From JAJFJD01 sp965228695 (lineage in GTDB: Bacteria > Pseudomonadota > Alphaproteobacteria > UBA8366): a DNA stretch of 64,000 nucleotides. Each line of letters opens with the position of its first letter. The stretch's first letter is position 1. The stretch spans positions 3,782,001 to 3,846,000 of the forward strand of contig CBDDIB010000002.1 in assembly GCA_965228695.1 (NCBI GenBank), given 5' to 3'. Below the pieces are notes generated by a model, which did no database searches, was not told where the DNA came from, and worked only from the letters and a program-made list of their open reading frames with translations. Made by a program: the position numbers and the translations under genes. This document shows, in pieces, positions 50,670 to 59,499 of this stretch.

Positions 50670-51877
50670 TATCTGCGCTTCTCCACCAAGACGCCCGCGT
50701 CCGTCAGCTTGGCGATTTCAGCTTCGTCGAAGCCATGGGCGGAGAGGATCTCACGGCCATGAACGCCGAATTTCGGCGGCGCCGTGCGCACCGCGCCCGG
50801 CGTGCGGGAAAATTTGATGGGAATGCCGGTCATCTGATACCAACCGTCCAACTCCACCGCCATTTTTCGGTGCTTGGTGTGTTCGCTCGTCATGACCTGG
50901 GCCGTATCGAGCACCGGCCCGGCCGGGACCCCGGACTTCAAGAGTTGCTGACAGACCTCTTCGCCGTCTCGCTCGGCAAGCAGGTCCGTGATCAATTGTG
51001 TGATCTCATCCTTGTGACTAACCCGCAGTCCGTTGTCGGCGAACTTGGGATCGTCGGCGAGTTCCGGTTTGCCGAGTACCGTGCAGAGTCTTTGAAAGGC
51101 CCGGTTGTTGCCGGCGCCGATGAAGATATCGACCGTCTTCGTGTGATACCGGTCATACGGTACGACATTGGTATGCTGATTGCCCGTCAGCCCCGGCGTA
51201 TTGCCGGACATGTAGTAGTTCGGGACATGCGGATGCATCAGCGACACGGCGCAGTCATACAGCGTCATGTCGATATATTGCCCATGGCCTGACCGGTTTC
51301 GTTCCTGGAGGGCCATCAGGATGCCGATCGCGCTGTAGAGGCCGGTGCCCATGTCCACCATCGCCAGCCCGACCCGTGTTGGCCCGCCGTCTGGTGCGCC
51401 ATTGACGCTGAACCAGCCGGCCATCGCCTGCACGATCGCGTCGTAGCCGGGAAAGCCGCCCAGCGGCCCGTCCGCGCCGTATCCGCTGATCCGGCAGTGG
51501 ATCAGCTTCGGAAAACGTTCCTTCAGGACCTCTTCATAGCCGAGGCCCCATTTCTCCATCGTGCCGGTCTTCAGGTTCTCGATCAGGACATCCGCGTCTT
51601 CAAGCAGCCGGAACAAAACCTCGCGTCCCTCGGGCACCGTAAGGTCAAGACCGATCGACCGCTTGTTGCGATTGACGCCCACGAAGTAGGAGGCGTCCCC
51701 TTCATGGAATGGCGGCCCCCAATCGCGGACCTCGTCGCCTTGCGGCGGCTCGACCTTCAGGACCTCCGCTCCATGATCCGCCAAGATCTGGGTGCAGTAG
51801 GGTCCGCCCAAAACGCGCGTCAGGTCCACCACCTTGACGCCGGCAAGGGCACCGACGGAACCGTTGTTGTCGCTCAT
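50669..51877 (-). CDS. CaiB/BaiF family class III CoA-transferase
   Basis: 402 residues. It moves CoA between carboxylic acids. The N-terminal VVDLTRVLGGPYCTQILADHG is typical; the active-site aspartate is in AMVDMGTGLYSAIG. The C-terminal SEHTKHRKM and RTPGAVRTAPPKFGVHG fit. GGAGAAAA precedes the ATG. In an operon with the overlapping acyl-CoA dehydrogenase, suggesting activation of an acid followed by oxidation. Substrate unknown. Confidence 0.93.
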   Translation of the reverse strand: MSDNNGSVGALAGVKVVDLTRVLGGPYCTQILADHGAEVLKVEPPQGDEVRDWGPPFHEGDASYFVGVNRNKRSIGLDLTVPEGREVLFRLLEDADVLIENLKTGTMEKWGLGYEEVLKERFPKLIHCRISGYGADGPLGGFPGYDAIVQAMAGWFSVNGAPDGGPTRVGLAMVDMGTGLYSAIGILMALQERNRSGHGQYIDMTLYDCAVSLMHPHVPNYYMSGNTPGLTGNQHTNVVPYDRYHTKTVDIFIGAGNNRAFQRLCTVLGKPELADDPKFADNGLRVSHKDEITQLITDLLAERDGEEVCQQLLKSGVPAGPVLDTAQVMTSEHTKHRKMAVELDGWYQMTGIPIKFSRTPGAVRTAPPKFGVHGREILSAHGFDEAEIAKLTDAGVLVEKRR

Positions 51878-51988
51878 CTAGACTTTTCTCCGAGTGGTTG
51901 GCGATCGCGGCTCTACCTTCGAACAATACCGCCGCGCCAAAGTTAGGTAAGATCTTGCGCGTGGCCCAATGCGTATCGGACCGAGTCC

Positions 51989-52384
51989 TTAGGGCGGATC
52001 CGGCACCGGGCGTTCGTCGCGCGGACCCAACGGCGGGCTATAGAGCACCAATGCCCGCAACGGCGTATCGCCTTTCGTGTAAACGGCATGGAGGACCTTC
52101 GGCGGAATCTGGACAACGGTCCCGGGGCCGCATTCGACCGCCGGATCGTCGCCCAGGACGACATCCGCCGTGCCCTCCAGGATATAGACGATCTGGTGCT
52201 CGTCCTCGTGCAGATGCGGCGACGCCTCGCCGCCCGGCTGCACGATGCCGAGGTTCATTTCGAAAGTGCCGCAGAATTCCTTGTCCACCAGACGGTAATT
52301 GACGGTGCCTTCATGTCCGGGCGGAATATAGGGTGTGATATCGCCCTCATTACGAATCAACGACCTGTATTGCCCGTCGCTCAT
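51989..52384 (-). CDS. cupin domain protein
   Basis: 131 residues, single cupin barrel. Metal ligands: the two histidines and glutamate of ASPHLHEDEHQIVYILEG and the later histidine in IPPKVLHAVYT. Single-domain cupins include dioxygenases, isomerases and sensors; this one cannot be assigned. The start at 52384 has AGGAGAGGA just upstream. Same strand as the CoA-transferase but upstream of it. Bases 52385-52682 are noncoding and become AT-rich towards the CheZ-like gene. Confidence 0.8.
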   Translation of the reverse strand: MSDGQYRSLIRNEGDITPYIPPGHEGTVNYRLVDKEFCGTFEMNLGIVQPGGEASPHLHEDEHQIVYILEGTADVVLGDDPAVECGPGTVVQIPPKVLHAVYTKGDTPLRALVLYSPPLGPRDERPVPDPP

Positions 52385-52682
52385 ACCGTCCTCTCCTGCG
52401 CAAGCCAAAAGCCGCCCTACTTAGCAGGATTCCGTCAGCCGGACAAAGGGCGGCCCGAGGGTGCGGAACCGCTATCCTGCGGGGTGTTGCAGCGGGCATG
52501 GACGTGTCGGATTTCGTCGAGTTGTACTGGATTGGGATATTTTTTTTCAAAATTATCGCCCGTAACTTATTATAGCAGAATGATTATTTTGCTTAACCCC
52601 AATTTAACTCTTCCCTTGCATAGATTGCATACCCGGAAATCAACCGAATCCGGTTCAATCGAACTACCGAAGAATTAGGCAC

Positions 52683-53225
52683 ATGTCCCAGAAGGCCGAC
52701 AGCCGTCTCGAAAGCGAAATCCGCAACCTGGCCCAGTACATCAAACGGTTCCGGGTTGAGATCGCACGCATCAACAAGGGCGAGCCGGACAGCAATTTCC
52801 GGAACATGTCCGACCATCTTGATGCCATCACGCAGCACACCGATTCCGCGACGCATAACATCCTGCAGAATCTCGAAGGGATTGCCGATCTCGTCGGGGA
52901 ACTTCAGGATAAGTCGAAGGACGGCGATACGAACGAGATCTGCGACGCCGTGATGGAACGCGCGACGAATGCAATGGAAGAATGCACCTTCCAGGACATT
53001 ACCGGCCAGCGAGTCACCAAGATCATCAGCTCGATCCGCTTTGTCGAGGAGCGTGTCAACGCGATGGTCGAGCTTATGGGACGCGACATGATCGAGGCGG
53101 AACTGGAAGGCCTCGAAGAGCAGCCCGAGCCGTCGCCGGAAGAAGGCGACGCCGCCCTGCTCAACGGCCCGCAGCTCCCCGGTCAGGCAATTTCGCAGGA
53201 CGACATCGACAAACTGTTCGCCTAA
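52683..53225 (+). CDS. cheZ: CheZ-family protein phosphatase
   Basis: 180 residues, a little shorter than enteric CheZ. The helical body ends in the catalytic region CTFQDITGQRVTKIISSIRF, containing the conserved glutamine expected to place water for CheY-P dephosphorylation. The C-terminal SQDDIDKLFA is the CheY-binding tail. No other chemotaxis gene is nearby. The upstream 120 bases are AT-rich and are probably the promoter. Confidence 0.88.
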   Translation: MSQKADSRLESEIRNLAQYIKRFRVEIARINKGEPDSNFRNMSDHLDAITQHTDSATHNILQNLEGIADLVGELQDKSKDGDTNEICDAVMERATNAMEECTFQDITGQRVTKIISSIRFVEERVNAMVELMGRDMIEAELEGLEEQPEPSPEEGDAALLNGPQLPGQAISQDDIDKLFA

Positions 53226-53256
53226 CCACCGAATATCGCCGCCAATACGAAACGAA

Positions 53257-53286
53257 ACCGGGCCCGTACAGATGTACGGGCCCGGT
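53257..53286. terminator. bidirectional terminator between cheZ and TRAP operon
   Basis: A 14-bp perfect palindrome with a 2-base centre (53257-53270 with 53273-53286) lies between two convergent genes. T-rich sequence follows on both strands. Confidence 0.8.
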
Positions 53287-53332
53287 TCATTTTGCGCGTT
53301 TCAACCGCGTATTCGGTCGTTCATTCGATGCC

Positions 53333-54682
53333 CTATTGAGCACCCGCGCCGAGCAGGCTCGGCAACCAAGTAACGATCTCCGGGAACGCGATGAACAGCG
53401 CGACCGTGGCGACGTCCGCACCGAAGAACGGCGCGATGCCGCGGAACACGGCCCCGAGTGGTATATCCGGTCTGACCGCGTGAACCACGTAACAATTGAG
53501 GCCAACGGGCGGCGTTATCAGACATACCTCGCACATCTTGACCACGATGATCCCGAACCAGACCGGGTCGTAGCCGAGCGCGATGACCGCCGGATAGACG
53601 ACCGGTAGGGTCAACAGCAGCATGCCGATGGCATCCATGAACATCCCGAGGACCGCGTAGCCCAACAGGATCCCGATCATGATCACGACCGGTGGGAACG
53701 GCAACTCGATGATCCATTCCGCGAAGGCCTGCGGCAGCCCCGCAAACCCGAGGAAGCGGACGAAGATCAGGATGCCCCAAATGAGCGCAAAGATCATGAC
53801 GGTGAGCTTCGCGGTCTCCAGCAGGGCTTCCTGCATGTTGTTCCACTTCATGCCGCGGAACACCGCGATCACGAAGATGACGAACGCTCCGAGAGCACCA
53901 GCTTCCGTCGGCGTCGCCTTACCCGAATACATGGAATAGAAGATGATCGCGACGACCAGCGCGATCGGCAGGATCGGCGGCAGCGTCTTGACCCGTTCCA
54001 ACATCGGCGGTGATTTCACCGGCTTGCCCTGCGACGGGTCGATCACACACTGTCCGATGATCAGAAGCGCGTAGATCAACGCCGACACCACACCCGGCAG
54101 GAAGCCGGCCAGGATCAGCGCACCCACCGATTGCTCGACGATGATCGCGTAGATCACGAGGATGGCGCTGGGCGGGATCAGCGAAGCCAACGTACCACCC
54201 GCGGCGACCACACCGGCCGATAGCTGCTTGCTATAGCCGTTCTGCAGCATGTGCGGGATCGCGACCCGGCTGAATACCGCGGCCGTCGCCGTACTGGCGC
54301 CCGACACGGCGGCGAAGCCGGCGGTCGCGAACACGGTCGCCACGGCCAATCCGCCGGGCACCCATCCGAACCACGCGCGCGCCGCGTTGAACAGCGCATG
54401 CGTCAGCCCGGCGTGATAGGCGATGAAGCCGATGAGAATGAACATCGGCAAAACGCTGAGCGCGTAGTTGACCGCCTTCGAATGCGGGATCGTCCCGACG
54501 ATGCCCGCACCCGCGGACCAACCGCGCGCGAGGTCAAAGCCGCCGCTGCCATCCAGGGCAAGGACGGCCACACACCCCAGCAATCCGGTCATTGCGGCCG
54601 CGGCATAGACGCGGACCCCGAAGAACACCATCGCCAACAAGCCAGCGGTGCCTACAATTCCAATGGTTAGCTGATCCATCAT
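53333..54682 (-). CDS. dctM: TRAP transporter large permease subunit (DctM family), second system
   Basis: 449 residues, about twelve hydrophobic segments; AGGTLASLIPPSAILVIYAI and ASTATAAVFSRVAIPHML are typical of DctM. It takes up the solute presented by one of the three DctP proteins upstream. The ATG overlaps the DctQ stop by 4 bases. Differs clearly in sequence from the first system's DctM. Confidence 0.93.
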   Translation of the reverse strand: MMDQLTIGIVGTAGLLAMVFFGVRVYAAAAMTGLLGCVAVLALDGSGGFDLARGWSAGAGIVGTIPHSKAVNYALSVLPMFILIGFIAYHAGLTHALFNAARAWFGWVPGGLAVATVFATAGFAAVSGASTATAAVFSRVAIPHMLQNGYSKQLSAGVVAAGGTLASLIPPSAILVIYAIIVEQSVGALILAGFLPGVVSALIYALLIIGQCVIDPSQGKPVKSPPMLERVKTLPPILPIALVVAIIFYSMYSGKATPTEAGALGAFVIFVIAVFRGMKWNNMQEALLETAKLTVMIFALIWGILIFVRFLGFAGLPQAFAEWIIELPFPPVVIMIGILLGYAVLGMFMDAIGMLLLTLPVVYPAVIALGYDPVWFGIIVVKMCEVCLITPPVGLNCYVVHAVRPDIPLGAVFRGIAPFFGADVATVALFIAFPEIVTWLPSLLGAGAQ

Positions 54683-55335
54683 TCGGCTCCTTGCTTGCTA
54701 GGGGCCAGATCGGGGTCATCCCTGTCGGCGCCGCTCACATGGATTTCATGCTGCGCCTGGTCATCGACGGTTTCGATAATCGGCACGGCGATCGGCTGCG
54801 CGTCCGGTTTCTGATACAAACGGATAAAACCCGCGAGGTTCAGGAACAACCGGATCAATAGCAGCGTAAACGCTATCGGCACGAGCAGCTTCGAGGGCCA
54901 CAGGATGAAGTCGCCGTCGATGGTGCTGTCGCCCAACTGATAGGCGCGCAAGAAGTGTGTAAAGCCGTAGTACAGCAGAACCGAAATCACGAGGATCACA
55001 ACGACGGTTCCAAAGATTTCAACGGCCCAGAAGGTGCGCCCTTTGAACCGCTTGATGATGATCTCCATACGCACATGTCCACCGAGTTTCTGGCAATACG
55101 CGATGCCAAGGAACGCGAACACGCCCATCAGGATCTCAATGATATCGACGTAGGACGGCACCGGACGATTCAGAAAGCTCCGGCCTACGACTTGTACGAC
55201 TCCAAGAATCATTACGAGAAAAATCATCAACCCCGCTATGAAGTTGAAGAGACTCTCGATTTTGAAAAAACCCTCGTCCAACTTGGACAGGGTTACCTCC
55301 CCTGGGGAGAGGTCATCAGCGTCATTCATCGCCAT
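54679..55335 (-). CDS. dctQ: TRAP transporter small permease subunit (DctQ family), second system
   Basis: 218 residues with four hydrophobic segments (LFNFIAGLMIFLVMILGVVQ, IIEILMGVFAFLGIAYCQ, FGTVVVILVISVLLYYGF and LLVPIAFTLLLIRLFLNLA). Soluble N- and C-terminal extensions are acidic. Overlaps dctM by 4 bases. Separated from the DctP gene upstream by a hairpin at 55366-55393. Confidence 0.88.
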   Translation of the reverse strand: MAMNDADDLSPGEVTLSKLDEGFFKIESLFNFIAGLMIFLVMILGVVQVVGRSFLNRPVPSYVDIIEILMGVFAFLGIAYCQKLGGHVRMEIIIKRFKGRTFWAVEIFGTVVVILVISVLLYYGFTHFLRAYQLGDSTIDGDFILWPSKLLVPIAFTLLLIRLFLNLAGFIRLYQKPDAQPIAVPIIETVDDQAQHEIHVSGADRDDPDLAPSKQGAE

Positions 55336-55365
55336 GACATCTCTCTTTGTTGGTGCTAGAAGGTC

Positions 55366-55393
55366 GAACGCCGGTCCCGAGGGACCGGCGTTC
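55366..55393 (-). terminator. hairpin between dctP and dctQ, second system
   Basis: A perfect 12-bp stem (55366-55377 with 55382-55393) with a 4-base loop lies just downstream of the DctP stop. No proper T-run follows on the minus strand, so it is more likely a message-stabilising or partial-termination structure than a full terminator. Confidence 0.6.
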
Positions 55394-55407
55394 TCACCGA
55401 ATTTCCG

Positions 55408-56460
55408 TTAACTTGACGCTGCCGTTTTCAGCACGAGATCAAGCAGCTCTTGGGCGGGAATCTTGCCCTCGTTTTCCTTGACCCAGGCTTCCCAAAGCGG
55501 CTTTCCACCAATTTTGCGGAATTCCGCCATCTCGGATTCAGGAATTTTGACGGCCTTCATTTTCGTCTTCGCCCATTTGGCGACATTGGCCTTATCCTTC
55601 TCCGCATACGCCGTCTTCATGGCGTCATACGCGCCCGGCTTCGCCTCATCCAGCACCTTCTTGTACTCGGCCGGAAGCTTGTCGTAGGCGTCCTTGTTGA
55701 AAACGGTCGGGCAGTTCACCGTGCCGAGCGACATGTTCGTCGTATACCAGTCGGAGATTTCATCCAACTTGTACGCGGCAAAGGTGTAGCTGAACGGGAA
55801 CCCGATCGCATCCACGGTCCCGCGTTGCAGGGCCGTATAGGTCTCGGACGCCGGCATGGTCGTCGGGACCGCGCCGATGGCCTTGGCCGAACGGCCCATG
55901 CCGCCCAGGGCGCGCAGGCGCTTGCCCTTGAAGTCCGCGACGGACGACGGCGGCTTGCCACGGCCCATATATTCGTACTGCGGCAGAATATTCGACATGT
56001 AGATGACGGCGTTCCACTTGCTCAACGCCTTCTGCGATGCCGGATGGTTGTATACGGCATCATGCACCTTGCGCATCACGTCGAAATCCGCCAACGGCAG
56101 GAACGGCAAGTCGAGAACGTTCAACGGCCGGTTCTTGCCGGGATGATAGGCGGCGCAGAACGTGCCGGCTTCGATCGCCCCGACGGAGATGCTGTCGAGG
56201 TTTTCCTTACTCTTCGAAAGCTGTTCGCCGTAGTAGAGTTTGACATTAAAGTTTCCGCAGGTCTGCTCGGATACTCGTTTGGAGACATACTCCATACCTT
56301 CGGTAAAGGCCCGGCGCTTGCCCCAAAGCGAAAGGCGCCAATTTACCTTCGGTCCGTTGCAAGCCTTGGTTGCCGCCTCGGCAGTCGACGGGATCGACGT
56401 GCCCGCGAATGCAAAGCCGACAAGCGCCAACGACGCAGCGGTAACAGTCAACATTTTCAT
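55408..56460 (-). CDS. TRAP substrate-binding protein (DctP), copy C
   Basis: 350 residues with a signal peptide (TVTAASLALVGFAFAGTSIP). Nearest of the three tandem copies to the permease genes. Shared landmarks: CNGPKVNWRLSLWGKRRAFT, LYYGEQLSKSKENLDSIS, FCAAYHPGK, and the FKGKRLRALGGMGR arginine region expected to hold a carboxylate. GGGAGG lies 9 bases before the ATG. Very close to copy B (56817-57869). Confidence 0.92.
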   Translation of the reverse strand: MKMLTVTAASLALVGFAFAGTSIPSTAEAATKACNGPKVNWRLSLWGKRRAFTEGMEYVSKRVSEQTCGNFNVKLYYGEQLSKSKENLDSISVGAIEAGTFCAAYHPGKNRPLNVLDLPFLPLADFDVMRKVHDAVYNHPASQKALSKWNAVIYMSNILPQYEYMGRGKPPSSVADFKGKRLRALGGMGRSAKAIGAVPTTMPASETYTALQRGTVDAIGFPFSYTFAAYKLDEISDWYTTNMSLGTVNCPTVFNKDAYDKLPAEYKKVLDEAKPGAYDAMKTAYAEKDKANVAKWAKTKMKAVKIPESEMAEFRKIGGKPLWEAWVKENEGKIPAQELLDLVLKTAASS

Positions 56461-56716
56461 AGTGTTCAGCCTCCCTGCTAAACATTTGGAAATTTGCTAT
56501 TTGCGCAACCATCGGTCCGTCTTAATAACGGCCGACGATATACAGTACGATCCATTGATTGGTCCGTACATCTTAAGGTCGGGAGCCTAGCGTGGTTTTG
56601 GTCCGGCATCAAACATTACGGGGTGATGTCAGATCAAATTTTGCCGTTATTGATCGTTGACAATTGGAAAGCACTTCATAATCAAGTCTATGCACTGAAT
56701 TACATGAACAATTAAA

Positions 56717-56742
56717 GGAGGGCGCCCAATTGGACGCCCTCC
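56717..56742 (-). terminator. intrinsic terminator after DctP copy B
   Basis: An 8-bp stem (56717-56724 with 56735-56742), extended by a CCAATTGG-like loop palindrome, is followed on the minus strand by TTTAATT. It separates copies B and C. The rest of 56461-56816 is AT-rich with no gene and may hold a promoter for copy C. Confidence 0.7.
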
Positions 56743-56816
56743 CCGGTACTACTGCGACTGCGCCGCGATCCTCGAATTCAGAGTTCGAACGACCGTCCGC
56801 GCAGCGTAAGGCGCAA

Positions 56817-57869
56817 CTATTGCTTGGCTGTCTTCAGAACGAGATCCAACAGCTCCTGCGCCGGAATTTTTCCTTCGTTCTCCTTCACCCAAGCTTTCCA
56901 AAGCGGCTCACCGCCGATTTTCCGGAATTGCGCCATTTCGCTTTCCGGAATCTTGACGGCCTTCATCTTGGATTTGCCCCAGCGGGCCAGGTTTTCCTTG
57001 TCCTTCGCCGCATAGCCGGCCTTCATCGCGGCATACGCGCCGGGCGTCGCCTCGTCGAGGATCTTTTTATAGCTCGCGGGAAGCTTTTCATACGCCCTCT
57101 TGTTGAAGACGGTCGGGCAGGTCACCGTGCCGAGGGACATATTCGTCGTGTACCAGTCCGCGACTTCGTCGAGCTTGTAGGCCGCGAAGCTATAGGTGAA
57201 CGGGAACCCGATGGCATCCACGGTACCGCGCTGCAGCGCCGTGTAGGTCTCGGACGCCGGCATGGTCGTCGGCACCGCGCCGATCGCCTTCGCCGCACGG
57301 CCCATGCCGCCAAGCGCCCGCAACCGCTTCCCCTTGAAATCAGCAACGGACTGCGGCGGCGTGCCCCGGCCCATATACTCGTATTGCGGCAAAATGTTCG
57401 ACATGTAGATAACGGCGTTCCACTTCTCCAACGCCTTCACCGATGCCGGATGCTTGTAGACCGCGTCATGCACCTTGCGCATGACGTCGAAGTCGGAGAG
57501 CGGCAGGAACGGCAAGTCCAGTACGTTCAGCGGACGGTTCTTGCCCGGATGATAGGCCGCGCAGAAGGACGTCGCGTCGATCGCGCCGACCGAGATGCTG
57601 TCGAGGTTTTCCTTACTCTTCGACAACTGTTCGCCGTAGTAGAGTTTGATATTGAAATTGCCGCATGTCTGGTCCGACACGTATTTGGTGACGTATTCCA
57701 TGCCTTCGGTAAACGCACGGCGCTTACCCCAAAAGGAAAAGCGCCAGTTTACTTTCGGCCCCTCGCAGGCCTTGGTCGCCGCTTCGACGGCCGACGGTAC
57801 GACGACCGTACCGCCAAACGCGAAACCGGCCAGCGCCAACGACGCCGCGGTTGCTGTCAAAATCTTCAT
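56817..57869 (-). CDS. TRAP substrate-binding protein (DctP), copy B
   Basis: 350 residues with a signal peptide (TATAASLALAGFAFGGTVVV). Nearly the same layout as copy C, including FCAAYHPGKNRPLNVLDLPF and DFKGKRLRALGGMGRAAKA. Small substitutions around the pocket (for example DATSFCAAY versus EAGTFCAAY) might alter specificity. Start at 57869 with GGGAGG about 11 bases upstream; open frame continues further without similarity. A recent tandem duplicate by appearance. Confidence 0.92.
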   Translation of the reverse strand: MKILTATAASLALAGFAFGGTVVVPSAVEAATKACEGPKVNWRFSFWGKRRAFTEGMEYVTKYVSDQTCGNFNIKLYYGEQLSKSKENLDSISVGAIDATSFCAAYHPGKNRPLNVLDLPFLPLSDFDVMRKVHDAVYKHPASVKALEKWNAVIYMSNILPQYEYMGRGTPPQSVADFKGKRLRALGGMGRAAKAIGAVPTTMPASETYTALQRGTVDAIGFPFTYSFAAYKLDEVADWYTTNMSLGTVTCPTVFNKRAYEKLPASYKKILDEATPGAYAAMKAGYAAKDKENLARWGKSKMKAVKIPESEMAQFRKIGGEPLWKAWVKENEGKIPAQELLDLVLKTAKQ

Positions 57870-58122
57870 GGGTTCTAAACCTCCCTGCTGCGCATGATTG
57901 AAATGAGATGGCCCGGCGAGGGCAATCCGATCGGAGCCGCACCCCAATAAAAAATCACTGGTTGATGCGCCGGGCGACGTGGCGAAACCATAGCGCCGTT
58001 CCGCAACAGCTTCAAACGCGGAAAAATAAAGCGGTCCCAAGCGTTATGCCGGTACCGCCAACATACGCTAGAATAACTTCTGGCTGTTATTCTCCAGGTT
58101 GAATGAATGACCTGTAACAAGC

Positions 58123-58148
58123 GAAGGGCGCCCGAACGGACGCCCTTC
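58123..58148 (-). terminator. hairpin after DctP copy A
   Basis: GAAGGGCG (58123-58130) pairs with CGCCCTTC (58141-58148). It lies 32 bases past the stop of copy A and resembles the hairpin after copy B. T-run absent. Nothing else is recognisable in 57870-58180. Confidence 0.5.
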
Positions 58149-58180
58149 CCGTACGATGGCCCGTGGCGGGCCGCCGCTGT

Positions 58181-59239
58181 CTAGCTGCTGCCGCCTGCCG
58201 TCTTCAAGACGAGGTCCAGCAGTTCTCTTGCCGGGATTTCGCCCTCGTTCTCCTTGACCCAGGTGTCCCACACCGGTTTGCCGCCGATTTTGCGGAACTC
58301 GGAGAGGTCTTGGTCGCTGAACTTGACCGCTTTCATCTTGGACTTGGCCCATTTCGGCAGGTTGACGCTGTCCTTCGCCGCGTAGGCGGCGATCATCGCC
58401 TCATAAGAACCGTCCTTAACTTCTTCCAGTATTTGTTTGTACTGCTTCGGCAATTTAGCCATCGCATCTTTGTTGAACGCGGTGAAGCAGTTGACGTTGC
58501 CGGCCTTTAAATTGGTCGTGTACCAGTCGGAAATCTCATCCAACTTGTAGGCGGCGAACGTGTAGGTGTAAGGGAATCCGATTGCATCCACCGTACCGCG
58601 CTGGAGGGCGGTGTAAGTCTCGGACGCCGGCATCGTGGTCGGCACCGCGCCGATGGCTTTCGCCGCAGCACCCATGCCGCCAAGCGCGCGCAGACGCTTG
58701 CCCTTGAAGTCGGAAACGGTCTTCGGCGGCGTCCCGCGCCCCATGTATTCATAGGACGGGAGCAGGTTCTGGATGTAGCGAACCGCGTTCCACTTGGCGA
58801 GCGAGTCCTTCAACGCTTGGTGCTCCCAAAGCGTATCGTAGACCTTGCGCATCGTTTTCCAGTCGTTGAGCGGCAGGAACGGCTGATCGAGTACCGTCAA
58901 CGCCCGCACCTTACCGGGATGGTAGGACGAGCATACGAAGGCCGCTTCGATTGCACCCACCTTCAAACTGTCGAGGTTCTCCTTCGCTTTGGAAAGCTGT
59001 TCGCCATAGTACAGCCGAATATTGAACTTGCCGCAGGTCGCCTCGTTAACGGCTTTGGAGAGATACTCGGACCCCTCCGTGACGGCGCGCCGCTTGCCCC
59101 AAAGCGAATATTTCCAGTTCACCTTCGGACCATCGCAATACTTCATTGCGGCAACCGCCGTCGAAGGCGCCGCCACCGTGGAAAAGGCCAAAGCGGCACC
59201 CGCCGCAATGCCAAGGGAAAGTACAGAACGGACGATCAT
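58181..59239 (-). CDS. TRAP substrate-binding protein (DctP), copy A
   Basis: 352 residues with a signal peptide (SVLSLGIAAGAALAFSTVAA). First of the three in transcription order and the most different: it has FVCSSYHPGKVRALTVLDQP where the others have CAAYHPGK...LDLP, but it shares YCDGPKVNWKYSLWGKRRAV and FKGKRLRALGGMG. Start at 59239 because GGGAGGA lies about 5 bases upstream; an ATG at 59260 is also in frame. Bases 59240-59499 hold no gene. Confidence 0.92.
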   Translation of the reverse strand: MIVRSVLSLGIAAGAALAFSTVAAPSTAVAAMKYCDGPKVNWKYSLWGKRRAVTEGSEYLSKAVNEATCGKFNIRLYYGEQLSKAKENLDSLKVGAIEAAFVCSSYHPGKVRALTVLDQPFLPLNDWKTMRKVYDTLWEHQALKDSLAKWNAVRYIQNLLPSYEYMGRGTPPKTVSDFKGKRLRALGGMGAAAKAIGAVPTTMPASETYTALQRGTVDAIGFPYTYTFAAYKLDEISDWYTTNLKAGNVNCFTAFNKDAMAKLPKQYKQILEEVKDGSYEAMIAAYAAKDSVNLPKWAKSKMKAVKFSDQDLSEFRKIGGKPVWDTWVKENEGEIPARELLDLVLKTAGGSS

Positions 59240-59499
59240 TATCTTCCTCCCGTTAGCCATTTGTTATCCCGATCACCGGCCCACGAGCGCATTGCTTTCG
59301 CGACCCGAGGCCGGGACGATTGTCTCATTTGTAAATCCGACGTAAAAACCTTAACGGGAATTTCAAAGGCCGACAATTCTTAGGTATCGATGTACCAGTC
59401 GACTGACGACGCATTCGCATACGGCAAAATGCCCCGTCGACGCCGACGACGCGACATCCCATAAAGTTAGAGCACCTCAGCGGCCGCGAGCCCTCTCAC

